A stretch of DNA of 64,000 bases from the NCBI GenBank assembly GCA_900538475.1, contig UPYT01000014.1, positions 23,232 to 87,231 of the forward strand. The letters run 5' to 3'. The first letter of the stretch is position 1; every line of letters begins with the position of its first letter. Of the stretch, positions 1 through 9,073 are shown piece by piece. Position numbers and translations under genes: made by a program. Below the pieces are notes generated by a model, which saw only the letters and a list, made by a program, of their open reading frames with translations, was not told the DNA's origin and did not search any database. This DNA is from an uncultured Clostridium sp. (GTDB taxonomy: Bacteria; Bacillota; Clostridia; Lachnospirales; Lachnospiraceae).

Positions 1-1124
1 TGGCAAGTATGCTGGTAAAGCAGCATGCAGATGTGCAGGTGATTATGACAGAAAATGCAACGAATTTTATTACTCCTACTACCTTTGAAACATTGACAGG
101 GAACAAATGTCTGGTTGATACCTTTGACAGAAATTTTCAGTTCCAGGTGGAACATGTAGCTCTGGCCAAGCGGGCGGATATTTTCATGATTGCCCCGGCG
201 ACAGCCAATGTGATTGCAAAGGTGGCCCACGGGCTGGCAGATGATATGCTGACAACTACATTTTTGGCTTGCAAAAAACCGAAATACATTGTTCCGGCCA
301 TGAATACCCAGATGTATGAAAATCCCATCACTCAGGATAATCTGGATATCTGCCGCAGATATGGGATGCATGTGGTGGAACCGGCCAGCGGATATCTGGC
401 CTGTGGGGATACAGGAGCAGGAAAGATGCCGGAGCCGGAGCTTTTGATGGAATATATTATGCAGGAGCTGGCTTTTGAAAAGGATATGGCGGGGAAAAAA
501 GTCCTGGTGACAGCCGGTCCCACCAGGGAAGCCATTGATCCGGTTCGTTATATTACCAATCACTCCACCGGGAAAATGGGCTATGCCATTGCGCAGGCAG
601 CTGCCAGACGGGGCGCGGAAGTGACTCTGGTAAGCGGGCCGGTCAATTTAAAGGCCCCTCTTGGCGTGAATCTGGTGCCGGTGACAAGCGCCGGGGAAAT
701 GTTTCAGGCAGTAACTGAAGCAAGCAGCAGTCAGGATGTGATTATTAAGGCGGCAGCTGTGGCTGATTACCGCCCCAAATATGTGGGAACAGAGAAAACA
801 AAGAAAAAAGACGGGGATATGAATCTGGAAATGGAACGGACAGATGATATTCTTGCATGGCTGGGGAACCACAGACAGACGGGCCAGGTACTCTGCGGAT
901 TTTCCATGGAGACAGAAAATATGCTGGAAAATTCTCAGGCAAAACTGGAGAAGAAGCATGTAGATATGATTGTTGCCAATAATTTAAAGACAGCCGGGGC
1001 AGGCTTTGGAACAGATACGAACGTTGTGACCATAATTACTAAAGAAGGGGCAGAGGAGCTGGCTATGATGACAAAGGAACAGGTGGCTCATCAGCTTTTG
1101 AACCGGATTATGGACAGATTCTGA
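1..1124 (+). CDS. coaBC: CoaBC, bifunctional phosphopantothenoylcysteine decarboxylase / phosphopantothenate-cysteine ligase (5' end cut by window)
   Basis: This enzyme carries out two consecutive steps of coenzyme A synthesis in the cytoplasm: it ligates cysteine to 4'-phosphopantothenate and decarboxylates the product. The visible part starts inside the flavoprotein CoaC domain. It keeps the active-site His (VEHVALAKRAD), the PAMN motif and the substrate lid with its cysteine (GYLACGDTGAGKMPEP). The CoaB domain follows, with VTAGPTREAIDPVRYITNHS and KAAAVADYRP. The first in-frame Met at base 9 is not the true start: the frame stays open to the window edge, and roughly 20-25 N-terminal residues are missing compared with the family. 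It is the first of a run of plus-strand housekeeping genes. Identification is firm. Confidence 0.95.
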   Translation, partial: ASMLVKQHADVQVIMTENATNFITPTTFETLTGNKCLVDTFDRNFQFQVEHVALAKRADIFMIAPATANVIAKVAHGLADDMLTTTFLACKKPKYIVPAMNTQMYENPITQDNLDICRRYGMHVVEPASGYLACGDTGAGKMPEPELLMEYIMQELAFEKDMAGKKVLVTAGPTREAIDPVRYITNHSTGKMGYAIAQAAARRGAEVTLVSGPVNLKAPLGVNLVPVTSAGEMFQAVTEASSSQDVIIKAAAVADYRPKYVGTEKTKKKDGDMNLEMERTDDILAWLGNHRQTGQVLCGFSMETENMLENSQAKLEKKHVDMIVANNLKTAGAGFGTDTNVVTIITKEGAEELAMMTKEQVAHQLLNRIMDRF

Positions 1125-1281
1125 GGCTGAAAGGCAAGAAACTTCAGGAAGTGATCATTATGCCCTGGAACCCTGTTGCCAGAGCTGGATTTCTCTGGTA
1201 CAATCATGGATTGAAGAGAAATTTGCGCAGCAATCGATCTGTGCAGCAGAGCTTTAATCAGAAGATTTGGAGGACAGACTT

Positions 1282-2874
1282 TTGTCAAATATAGCAGAAG
1301 AGATAAAAAAACGAAGAACATTTGCCATTATTTCCCATCCGGATGCAGGTAAAACCACATTAACGGAGAAATTCCTGCTTTACGGAGGCGCCATTAACCT
1401 GGCAGGAACCGTAAAGGGAAGAAAAGCTGCCAAGCATGCAGTTTCTGACTGGATGGAGATTGAGAAGGAGAGAGGAATTTCTGTTACCTCGTCTGTAATG
1501 CAGTTTGAATATGACGGATACTGCATTAATATTCTGGACACACCGGGACATCAGGATTTCTCAGAGGATACCTACCGTACCCTGATGGCAGCAGACAGTG
1601 CCGTCATGGTAATCGACGGCTCCAAGGGTGTTGAGGCGCAGACCATTAAGCTGTTTAAGGTTTGTGTGCTGAGAGGAATTCCGATTTTTACTTTTATCAA
1701 TAAAATGGACCGGGAAGCGAGAGATCCCTTTGAGCTGATGGATGAAATTGAAAATGTCCTGGGAATCCGCACCTGCCCCATTAACTGGCCGATTGGATGC
1801 GGAAAGAATTTTAAGGGCGTTTACGATCGCCATACCAAGGAAATTACCACCTTTACAGCAGCTATGGGAGGCGCGAAGGAGGTAGCGACTCAGAACTATG
1901 GTCTGGATGCGCCGAATCTGGATGATGTGATTGGATATTCCTACCATGAACAGCTTTTGGATGAGATTGAGCTGTTAGACGGCGCTGCAGATGAGTTTGA
2001 TATGGAGCGGGTAAGCAGAGGAAACCTGTCTCCGGTATTTTTTGGTTCTGCCCTGACTAACTTTGGTGTGGAAACCTTCCTGCAGCATTTCCTGAAGATG
2101 ACATCTTCCCCCCTGCCGAGAAGAACTCTGACCGGGGAGATTGATCCGTTTAAAGAGGATTTTTCCGCCTTTGTATTTAAGATTCAGGCCAATATGAACA
2201 AGGCCCACAGAGACAGAATTGCTTTTATGCGGATTGTTTCCGGAAAGTTTGAAGCAGGCATGGAGGTGAATCACGTCCAGGGCGGCAAGAAGCTGCGCCT
2301 GTCCCAGCCGCAGCAGATGATGGCTCAGGACAGAAAGATTGTAGAAGAGGCCTATGCCGGAGATATTATCGGTGTATTTGATCCTGGTATTTTTTCCATT
2401 GGAGATACCCTCTGCAAATCCAGTGAAAAGTTTGAATTTGAGGGAATCCCCACCTTTGCGCCAGAGCATTTTGCAAGGGTGCGCCAGATTGACACCATGA
2501 AGAGAAAGCAGTTCTTAAAGGGCGTCAGCCAGATTGCCCAGGAGGGTGCGATTCAGATCTTCCAGGAGTTTAATACTGGTATGGAGGAGATTATTGTAGG
2601 CGTAGTTGGTGAACTGCAGTTTGAGGTTTTAACCTATCGTCTGGAAAATGAATACAACGTAGAGGTAAAGCTGGAAAAGCTGCCTTATGAATATATCCGC
2701 TGGATTGAGAATAAAGAAGAAGTGGATGTGGCAAGAATTCAGGGTACCTCCGATATGAAACGGATCAAGGATCTGAAGGATAATCCGCTGCTTCTGTTTG
2801 TCAACAGCTGGAGCGTGGGTATGGTAGAAGAGAGAAATCCGGGACTGAAGCTGTCTGAGTTTGGAAGAAGCTAA
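1282..2874 (+). CDS. prfC: Peptide chain release factor 3 (RF3)
   Basis: RF3 is a translational GTPase that removes RF1/RF2 from the ribosome after peptide release. The G-domain motifs are intact: G1 SHPDAGKT, G3 DTPGHQDF and G4 NKMDRE, followed by the EF-Tu-like second domain and an RF3-type C-terminal domain. Start choice: the frame opens at a TTG at 1267, but that codon overlaps a good ribosome site, GGAGG at 1269-1273. A second TTG at 1282 lies 8 bases behind it, so I place the start there (530 aa, normal length). About 140 bases without a gene separate it from coaBC, and no promoter is obvious there. Confidence 0.93.
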   Translation: MSNIAEEIKKRRTFAIISHPDAGKTTLTEKFLLYGGAINLAGTVKGRKAAKHAVSDWMEIEKERGISVTSSVMQFEYDGYCINILDTPGHQDFSEDTYRTLMAADSAVMVIDGSKGVEAQTIKLFKVCVLRGIPIFTFINKMDREARDPFELMDEIENVLGIRTCPINWPIGCGKNFKGVYDRHTKEITTFTAAMGGAKEVATQNYGLDAPNLDDVIGYSYHEQLLDEIELLDGAADEFDMERVSRGNLSPVFFGSALTNFGVETFLQHFLKMTSSPLPRRTLTGEIDPFKEDFSAFVFKIQANMNKAHRDRIAFMRIVSGKFEAGMEVNHVQGGKKLRLSQPQQMMAQDRKIVEEAYAGDIIGVFDPGIFSIGDTLCKSSEKFEFEGIPTFAPEHFARVRQIDTMKRKQFLKGVSQIAQEGAIQIFQEFNTGMEEIIVGVVGELQFEVLTYRLENEYNVEVKLEKLPYEYIRWIENKEEVDVARIQGTSDMKRIKDLKDNPLLLFVNSWSVGMVEERNPGLKLSEFGRS

Positions 2875-2947
2875 GAGGCTTTGGAAGACAGGTATTTCCG
2901 TATAGTGAGACAACAGATCATTGGCATCATGAAAGGAGACAAAGATT

Positions 2948-3394
2948 ATGAGCAAGATTGATGAAGTAAGAGCTGCTATGGTAGCAGCCATGAAGGCAAA
3001 GGATAAAGTGAGAAAGGATTCTCTTTCTATGCTGCTGTCTGCTTTAAAGAACGCGGAGATTGACAAGCGTTCTCCCCTGACAGAGGAAGAGGAAAATGCT
3101 GTAGTGAAAAAGGAACTGCGTCAGAGTAAGGAAACCTATGATCTGGCTCCTGAGGAACGCCAGGATATCAGAGAGGAAATGGCAGCAAGAATCGCTGTTT
3201 ACAAGGAGTTTGCACCGGAGGATATGAGTGCGGAGCAGATTGCCCAGGTGATTCAGGAGGTGCTGGCAGAGCTGGGAATTGAAAAGCCCGTTGGCGCAGA
3301 TAAGGGAAAAATCATGAAGGTTCTGATGCCCAGAGTAAAGGGGAAAGCAGACGGAAAGCTGGTGAATGAGACACTGGCTGGCATGATGAAATAA
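2948..3394 (+). CDS. yqeY: GatB/YqeY-domain protein
   Basis: This is a small cytoplasmic protein (148 aa) of the YqeY family, related to the C-terminal tRNA-binding helical domain of GatB. The free-standing version has no firmly established role; a link to tRNA or translation quality is assumed from the GatB similarity. The sequence is highly charged and helical. Family-like segments are KDSLSMLLSALKNAEIDKR near the N-terminus and GADKGKIMKVLMPRVKGKAD near the end. AAAGGAG precedes the ATG. It sits 73 bases behind prfC and 19 bases before the dipeptidase gene, so the three may be co-transcribed. Confidence 0.88.
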   Translation: MSKIDEVRAAMVAAMKAKDKVRKDSLSMLLSALKNAEIDKRSPLTEEEENAVVKKELRQSKETYDLAPEERQDIREEMAARIAVYKEFAPEDMSAEQIAQVIQEVLAELGIEKPVGADKGKIMKVLMPRVKGKADGKLVNETLAGMMK

Positions 3395-3413
3395 AAAGAA
3401 AGGGGTTTTTACA

Positions 3414-4817
3414 ATGTACAGAGAAAAAATTGATGCGTTTATTGATGCCCACCGTCAGGAGCTGGTGGAGGACGTCTGCGAACTGTGCAGAATTAACAGC
3501 GAAAAAATGCCTGCTGAGGAGGATATGCCATTTGGTCCTGGGGCGGCTGAATGCCTGGACGCAGCGCTGGATATGGCAGAGGGATATGGCTTTGATACCA
3601 CCGATTATGACGGATATGTAGGCTGCATTGATTTAAATGACAAGCCCCGCCACCTGGATATTCTGGCTCATCTGGATGTAGTTCCTGCCGGAGAGGGCTG
3701 GACTGTGACAGCGCCGTTTGAGCCTGTTGAAAAAGACGGAAAGATCTACGGACGGGGAACTGCCGATGACAAGGGTCCGGCGATTGCTGCTCTTTATGCT
3801 ATGCGTGCGGTAAAAGAGCTGGGGATTCCCTTAAAGAAGAATGTCCGTCTGATCCTGGGTACCGATGAGGAATGCGGAAGCTCTGACATTGAATACTATT
3901 ACAGCAAAGAACCAGAGGCTCCCATGACCTTTTCTCCGGATATTGAATACCCGGTTGTAAATGTGGAAAAGGGACGTCTTCCAGGACATTTCACAATGAA
4001 TTTTGAGGTTTCTGAGGCTCTTCCGAGACTGGTAAGCCTTAAGTGCGGAACTAAGATTAATGTGGTTCCCGGAAAAGCGAAGGCAGTGGTAGAGGGCTTT
4101 GAGGACGGCGTTTTGGAGGCTGCGGCAAAGGCGGCAGAAGAAAAGACAGGCGTTCATTTTACCATGGAAGCCAAAGACGGAGCAGTGGAGATTACCGCAG
4201 AAGGAAAGGGAGCTCATGCATCTACGCCTCAGGAGGGAGTTAATGCTTTGACCGGACTTCTGGAGCTGCTGACCGGACTTCCCTTTGCTGCCTGCCCGCA
4301 GGTGGATGGCCTGAAGAAGATTGCAGCCCTGATGCCTCACGGGGACTTCTACGGAAAGGGACTGGGCGTGGATATGGAGGACGAGCTGTCAGGACGTCTG
4401 ACTCTGGCATTTACTATGCTGACTGTTGACGCAGCTTCCCTGGATGGAGAGTTTGACAGCCGTGTTCCGGTATGCGGAAACGAAGACAATGTTCTGAAGG
4501 TGATTCAGGAAAAGATGAAAGAGAACGGAGGCGTTCTTCTGAACGAAACCATGACTCCTCCTCATCATGTAGACGGCGATTCTGATTTTGTCAGAACACT
4601 CTTAAAGGCATTTGAGGATTATACAGGAATCAAGAGTGAATGTCAGTCTACCGGAGGCGGTACCTACGTTCATCACCTGAAAAACGGCGTTGCATTTGGC
4701 GCTGCCATGCCGGGCAGAGACAACAATATGCATGGAGCAAATGAGTTTGCGCAGACAGACGATCTGGTAATCAGCGCAAAGATTTTTGCTCAGGTTATTG
4801 TAGATTTGTGCAGCTAA
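3414..4817 (+). CDS. pepV: M20-family dipeptidase, PepV/Sapep type
   Basis: A cytoplasmic zinc dipeptidase that would cleave dipeptides delivered by uptake systems. The metal-site motifs of the M20 family are in order: HLDVVPAG (His plus Asp), GRGTADDKGP (bridging Asp), GTDEECGSSD (catalytic and metal Glu pair), DIEYPVVNVEKGR, and a late His in NNMHGANEFAQTDD. A lid domain is inserted between about residues 190 and 390. Length (467 aa) matches PepV-type enzymes. An AAAGGGG-type ribosome site precedes the ATG. A strong terminator follows at 4845, closing the prfC-side transcription unit. The exact peptide specificity cannot be read from the sequence. Confidence 0.88.
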   Translation: MYREKIDAFIDAHRQELVEDVCELCRINSEKMPAEEDMPFGPGAAECLDAALDMAEGYGFDTTDYDGYVGCIDLNDKPRHLDILAHLDVVPAGEGWTVTAPFEPVEKDGKIYGRGTADDKGPAIAALYAMRAVKELGIPLKKNVRLILGTDEECGSSDIEYYYSKEPEAPMTFSPDIEYPVVNVEKGRLPGHFTMNFEVSEALPRLVSLKCGTKINVVPGKAKAVVEGFEDGVLEAAAKAAEEKTGVHFTMEAKDGAVEITAEGKGAHASTPQEGVNALTGLLELLTGLPFAACPQVDGLKKIAALMPHGDFYGKGLGVDMEDELSGRLTLAFTMLTVDAASLDGEFDSRVPVCGNEDNVLKVIQEKMKENGGVLLNETMTPPHHVDGDSDFVRTLLKAFEDYTGIKSECQSTGGGTYVHHLKNGVAFGAAMPGRDNNMHGANEFAQTDDLVISAKIFAQVIVDLCS

Positions 4818-4844
4818 GGCGAACAAGCTTATAGGGAAATCCAA

Positions 4845-4906
4845 GGATGCGGAGGATCAGATTCTTCCTACAGCTGTAGGAAGGCTGCTTTTCCGCATCC
4901 TTTTTA
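4845..4906 (+). terminator. Intrinsic terminator after the dipeptidase gene
   Basis: GGATGCGG at 4845-4852 pairs with CCGCATCC at 4893-4900 and is followed by TTTTTAT. A second hairpin, CTTCCTACAGCTGTAGGAAG (4864-4883), is nested inside. Confidence 0.85.
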
Positions 4907-4940
4907 TAAAAACAAGGAAACAGCAAATGAGGTGCAGTGA

Positions 4941-6320
4941 ATGAACAGTCTGAAAAAACTATTTGCCCAGGTGGATATGACAGAAGGGCGTCCCTGGGAA
5001 AAAATTGTACTATTTACGATTCCTATGATTATCGGCAATGTGGCTCAGCAGCTCTACAATACCGTAGACAGTATTGTTGTAGGCCGGTATGTGGGAGATA
5101 ATGCTCTGGCAGCAGTGGGAAGCGCCAGCCCGATTTTGAATCTGCTGCTGGTGCTGTTTATCGGAATTTCTATGGGAGCCAGCATCATGGTTTCCCAGTA
5201 TTTCGGATCACGGGACAGAGAAAATCTTTCCCGCACAATTGGAAGCGTGCTGACTTTAACAGCAGCCTCTTCCATATTTTTGGTGATTGCAGGTTCTGTG
5301 GCGATTCGGCCGATTCTGGAACTTTTAAACACGCCTGCCAGCATCATAGACTGGTGCTCTGATTATCTTTTTATTATGATGTATGGAATTGCCGGAGTCG
5401 CATACTATAATATTCTCTGCGGCGTTTTAAGAGGTCTGGGCGATTCTTTTTCTGCTTTGGTTTATCTGGTGGTCGCTACAGTGATCAATATTATTCTGGA
5501 TCTGTGGTTTGTAGCAGGATTAAATATGGGTGTGCCAGGGGTAGCTCTGGCTACGGTGATTGCTCAGATGATTTCTGCAGTTCTGTGTTTTTTGAAGCTT
5601 CGGAAAATGAAGCATTTATTTGATTTAAAGGCATGCTATTTAAAGCCTCACCGGGAAAATATTGCAACAGTAGTACGGCTGGGCGTTCCCAGCGGAATTA
5701 CCCAGGCCATTTTTTCTCTGGCTATGGTTGTAGTGCAGTCTCTGACTAACAGCTTTGGAGAAATGGTGATTGCCGCCAATGTTATTATTATGAGAGTGGA
5801 CGGATTCGCCATGATGCCTAACTTCTCCTTTGGTACAGCAATGACTACCTATTCTGGACAGAACGTAGGCGCGAAAAAGCTGGATCGGGTGAAGACGGGA
5901 GCAAAACAGGGTACTCTGATTGCAGTGGGAACCTCTGCTGCCATTACAGCGGTTATTCTGCTTTTCGGCCGTCATCTGATGGCGATTTTTACCTCCACCT
6001 CGGAGCTGGTTACGTTAAGCAACAACATGATGCGGGTTCTTGCTCTGGGATATCTTGCCATGGCAGTGACCCAGAGTCTGTCCGGCGTTATGCGGGGAGC
6101 CGGAGATACCATGACGCCTATGTGGATTTCTCTGATTACGACGGTAGCCATCCGGGTGCCTCTGGCTTACGGAATTGCCTGGATGACCAGAACGCCTGAA
6201 ATGCCGGGAGGCTGGTACGCCTGCATCTGGATATCTCTTCTGGTTTCTTGGGTTCTGGGCGCTGTGATTACGGCTGTGTTCTATCGCTGGGGAAAGTGGA
6301 AGGAAAAGGCGCTGGAGTAA
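4941..6320 (+). CDS. MATE-family efflux transporter
   Basis: An inner-membrane multidrug/toxin antiporter of the MATE family (459 aa), probably driven by Na+ or H+. It has about twelve hydrophobic segments in two homologous halves. The N-terminal half carries the family sequence IPMIIGNVAQQLYNTVDSIV, followed by VGRYVGDNALAAVGSA. The second half repeats it as VPSGITQAIFSLAMVVVQSL. The NorM-like pattern GISMGASIMVSQYFGSRDR is also present. The start ATG at 4941 follows GAGGTG. The gene stands alone, between the terminator at 4845 and the cysK promoter at 6340. The substrate cannot be inferred. Confidence 0.9.
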   Translation: MNSLKKLFAQVDMTEGRPWEKIVLFTIPMIIGNVAQQLYNTVDSIVVGRYVGDNALAAVGSASPILNLLLVLFIGISMGASIMVSQYFGSRDRENLSRTIGSVLTLTAASSIFLVIAGSVAIRPILELLNTPASIIDWCSDYLFIMMYGIAGVAYYNILCGVLRGLGDSFSALVYLVVATVINIILDLWFVAGLNMGVPGVALATVIAQMISAVLCFLKLRKMKHLFDLKACYLKPHRENIATVVRLGVPSGITQAIFSLAMVVVQSLTNSFGEMVIAANVIIMRVDGFAMMPNFSFGTAMTTYSGQNVGAKKLDRVKTGAKQGTLIAVGTSAAITAVILLFGRHLMAIFTSTSELVTLSNNMMRVLALGYLAMAVTQSLSGVMRGAGDTMTPMWISLITTVAIRVPLAYGIAWMTRTPEMPGGWYACIWISLLVSWVLGAVITAVFYRWGKWKEKALE

Positions 6321-6339
6321 GAATTTAGAATAACCAGAA

Positions 6340-6368
6340 TTGACACAGGGCAGAAACCGAAATATAAT
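6340..6368 (+). promoter_or_regulatory. Consensus sigma-70-type promoter for cysK
   Basis: TTGACA at 6340-6345, a 17-base spacer, then TATAAT at 6363-6368: a perfect match to the vegetative consensus. The expected transcription start is about 75 bases before the cysK ATG. No riboswitch fold was recognised in the leader. Confidence 0.85.
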
Positions 6369-6449
6369 ACCACCAAAGCAGGAAATGCCTGAAGAAAAAT
6401 CCAGGGCAGAGAATTCTTGAACAAAAAAGAAAACAGGAGGATTTTGAAA

Positions 6450-7382
6450 ATGGCAGATATTTATACATCCGTAGATCAGCTGGTGGGAAAAACACCGCTT
6501 CTGGAGCTGACAAATCTGGAGCGGCAGTTTGGCTTAAAGGCAAGACTTCTGGCAAAGCTGGAATATCTTAATCCGGCCGGTTCTGCAAAGGATCGGGTTG
6601 CAAAATACATTTTGAATGATGCAGAAGAAAAGGGAATTCTGACAAAGGATTCTGTGATCGTTGAGCCGACCTCCGGAAATACAGGAATTGGCCTGGCTGC
6701 AATCGCAGCGGCCAGAGGATACCGTGTGATAATTGTGATGCCAGATTCCATGTCAGCGGAGAGACGTCTTCTGATGACTGCTTACGGTGCAGAGCTGGTT
6801 CTGACTGAAGGAGCAAAGGGAATGGGGGGAGCGATTGCAAAGGCAGAGGAGCTGGCAAAGGAAATCCCAGGAGCTTTTCTGGCAGGGCAGTTTGTGAACC
6901 CGGCTAATCCCAGGGCTCATTTTGAGACAACAGGGCCGGAAATCTGGGAGGATACAGACGGAGCAGTGGATTTCTTTGTGGCAGGAGTAGGAACCGGAGG
7001 AACCATAACGGGAACAGGAAGTTATTTAAAATCTAAGAAGCCCCAGGTTCAGATTGTGGCAGTGGAGCCGTCGGGTTCCCCAGTTCTTTCCCAGGGAAAG
7101 GCAGGCGCTCACAAGCTTCAGGGCATAGGAGCTGGTTTTATACCGGAGATTCTGGATACCACGGTTTATGATGAGGTGATTCCAGTGACCTCTGAGGATG
7201 CCTTTGAGACCGGGCGGATGCTGGGAAAAAGAGAAGGTGTTCTCGTCGGAATTTCTTCCGGCGCAGCGCTCTGGGCTGCCATAGAAGTGGCAAAGCGACC
7301 GGAAAATGAGGGAAAAACCGTGGTTGTACTGCTTCCGGATACGGGAGACCGGTATCTGTCTACAGAAATGTACGCAGAATAA
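6450..7382 (+). CDS. cysK: Cysteine synthase A (O-acetylserine sulfhydrylase)
   Basis: A PLP enzyme that makes L-cysteine from O-acetylserine and sulfide in the cytoplasm. The PLP lysine is Lys47 in NPAGSAKDR. The substrate loop EPTSGNTGIGLA and the phosphate-binding GVGTGGTITGTG are present, as is the late GISSGAAL loop. Length 310 aa is typical. The frame opens upstream at 6417, but the ATG at 6450 sits 9 bases after AGGAGG and begins the conserved MADIYTSVDQLVGKTP, so I use it. A consensus promoter lies upstream. ogt follows after 14 bases and is probably co-transcribed. Confidence 0.95.
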   Translation: MADIYTSVDQLVGKTPLLELTNLERQFGLKARLLAKLEYLNPAGSAKDRVAKYILNDAEEKGILTKDSVIVEPTSGNTGIGLAAIAAARGYRVIIVMPDSMSAERRLLMTAYGAELVLTEGAKGMGGAIAKAEELAKEIPGAFLAGQFVNPANPRAHFETTGPEIWEDTDGAVDFFVAGVGTGGTITGTGSYLKSKKPQVQIVAVEPSGSPVLSQGKAGAHKLQGIGAGFIPEILDTTVYDEVIPVTSEDAFETGRMLGKREGVLVGISSGAALWAAIEVAKRPENEGKTVVVLLPDTGDRYLSTEMYAE

Positions 7383-7396
7383 GAAAGGAAAAGAAA

Positions 7397-7927
7397 ATGA
7401 ACGCTGTCAGCACCTATCAATCGCCGCTGGGGGAGCTTCTTCTGGCGGCAGATGAGGAAGGCTTAACCGGGATGTGGTTTCAGGGACAGAAGTATTTTGC
7501 AGCAGGGCTGGGAGAAGAAACGGAACCCCGGGGGCTTCCTGTTTTTGAGGAGGCAAAGCGATGGCTGGATCTGTATTTTCAGGGAAAGCAGCCGGATTTT
7601 TTTCCTGCGCTGCATATGCAGGGAACACCATTTCAGAAGCTGGTATGGGAGCTTCTTCTGCAGATTCCTTATGGGGAAACCATAACCTATGGGGAGCTTG
7701 CCGGACAGATCGCAGCGCAGCTGGGCAGAACCTCCATGTCTGCTCAGGCAGTAGGCGGCGCCGTGGGACATAATAAGATTTCTATTCTGATTCCCTGCCA
7801 TCGCGTGGTTGGCAGGGATCAAAGCCTGACTGGATATGCCGGAGGGCTGGAACGAAAGAAATGGCTGCTGGAGCTGGAGAAGGGAAAACATCCGGTTTTT
7901 CCCTGGAACTGCAAGGGGCTCAGCTAG
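7397..7927 (+). CDS. ogt: Methylated-DNA--[protein]-cysteine S-methyltransferase
   Basis: A suicide DNA-repair protein that transfers the methyl group of O6-methylguanine to its own cysteine. The acceptor is Cys134 in the motif IPCHRVVG. The preceding HTH segment (GTPFQKLVWELLLQIPYGET) and the arginine/asparagine-finger region (SAQAVGGAVGHN) are present. Length 176 aa is normal for Ogt-type enzymes. AAAGGAA precedes the ATG. Its last four bases overlap the end of the convergent AraC gene. Clustering with cysK is likely positional rather than functional. Confidence 0.93.
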   Translation: MNAVSTYQSPLGELLLAADEEGLTGMWFQGQKYFAAGLGEETEPRGLPVFEEAKRWLDLYFQGKQPDFFPALHMQGTPFQKLVWELLLQIPYGETITYGELAGQIAAQLGRTSMSAQAVGGAVGHNKISILIPCHRVVGRDQSLTGYAGGLERKKWLLELEKGKHPVFPWNCKGLS

Positions 7928-8775
7928 CGGCCGGTTTTATTTTCGGCTCTCCACTGACGGGGAGAGATACCGTAGACACTGCGGAAGGCCCTGGAAAAAT
8001 GAAGCTGATTCGGGTAGCCCACAGCATTTCCGATATCGCCAATGGAAAGCTCTGTCAGCTTCAGCAGCTCCGTTGCTCTTGTCATACGGTAGCTGATTAG
8101 AAATTCCTGGGGGCTTTTTCCTACGGCTTCCCGAAAAATTCTTCCGAAATAGCTGCGGTTCAGATTGCAGAAAGCAGCAATATCTTCTACAGAAATATCA
8201 TTCTGAAAATTTTGTTCAATAAAAGAAGTCGCTTCTCTGATATAAAAATCCCGGAGTGTTCCTGTTTTTGGAGGCTTTCTGCTGGAAGAAGAGCGAGTGA
8301 TGCAGTCTAAAAGCAGATAGAGCTTTCCTATCAGATGCAGAGGCGGCATTTCCGGATGCTGGGCGATATAAAGAATCAGCTGCTTCAGCTCTGCAGAAAT
8401 ATCTCTGGCATTGGAATGATAGATGGGATGCTCTGGAGAGAGGCCAGCTAAATCAAGAGCCTCCTTTACACGAAGTCCGTCAAATTCTACCCACGCATAT
8501 TCCCAGGGGTGTTCCTGATCGGCGCAGTAGGTGGTAACCTGATGGGGAAAAATCAGAAAACCTTCTCCGCTTCGTACAGGATAGCTTCGGGAAATACCGC
8601 CGGAATCCTCGGCAGTAAGTACTCCTGTGCCGGATATCACATAGTGAAAAAGATAGTGATTGCGTATGTGAGGCCCGTAGGAGTGAAGCGGACAGCAGGC
8701 TTCCCAACCATATTGGTATAAACCAAGATCAACAAAGTTTTCATTGGGAAAGACGGAAAAGAGATAATCGGACAT
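7924..8775 (-). CDS. AraC-family regulator of the adjacent raffinose-type locus
   Basis: A cytoplasmic transcription factor (283 aa). The N-terminal half is a cupin-like sugar-sensing domain. The last ~100 residues are the double helix-turn-helix of the AraC family (DISVEDIAAFCNLNRSYFGR, then SIGDIGNAVGYPNQLHFSRA, ending FRSVYGISPRQWRA). It is divergent from the ABC importer/alpha-galactosidase operon that begins at 9074, the usual arrangement for MsmR/RafR-like activators, so I infer it controls that operon. AAAGGAAG precedes the ATG at 8775. The inducer is not determined; a galactoside is likely. Confidence 0.88.
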   Translation of the reverse strand: MSDYLFSVFPNENFVDLGLYQYGWEACCPLHSYGPHIRNHYLFHYVISGTGVLTAEDSGGISRSYPVRSGEGFLIFPHQVTTYCADQEHPWEYAWVEFDGLRVKEALDLAGLSPEHPIYHSNARDISAELKQLILYIAQHPEMPPLHLIGKLYLLLDCITRSSSSRKPPKTGTLRDFYIREATSFIEQNFQNDISVEDIAAFCNLNRSYFGRIFREAVGKSPQEFLISYRMTRATELLKLTELSIGDIGNAVGYPNQLHFSRAFRSVYGISPRQWRAENKTGR

Positions 8776-8828
8776 AACTGGGATCTTCCTTTCTGAAAAA
8801 AGTAAAACATCACAAAAATAAGGGCATC

Positions 8829-8873
8829 AGCTCCGAAAAATTGACGAATTTGTCATGAATCGGAGCTTTTTTT
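8829..8873 (+). terminator. Terminator-like hairpin in the divergent intergenic region
   Basis: AGCTCCGA at 8829-8836 pairs with TCGGAGCT at 8860-8867 and is followed by seven T (one shared with the stem). The loop contains a second dyad, TGAC...GTCA. It lies between two divergent genes, so it does not end either of them. It may stop read-through or end a short leader transcript. The rest of 8776-9073 is AT-rich; I could not fix the promoter of the importer operon. A weak candidate is TTGGAA 8875 / TATTAT 8897. Confidence 0.6.
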
Positions 8874-9073
8874 GTTGGAAAAATATGGATTAATTTTATT
8901 ATATACCAAAATGCGACTAGACATCAAGCAGAGAAGAAAAAAGTTGTATTTTGATATAAAAGTAGTAAAATCCCTGTATTTACGTCTGAGAGCGGGTCAG
9001 GTATCATAGATGGTAGAAAGAACGCGCGGATATTTCTCAATAATACGAAGCAGACCACACTTACAGGGGGTAT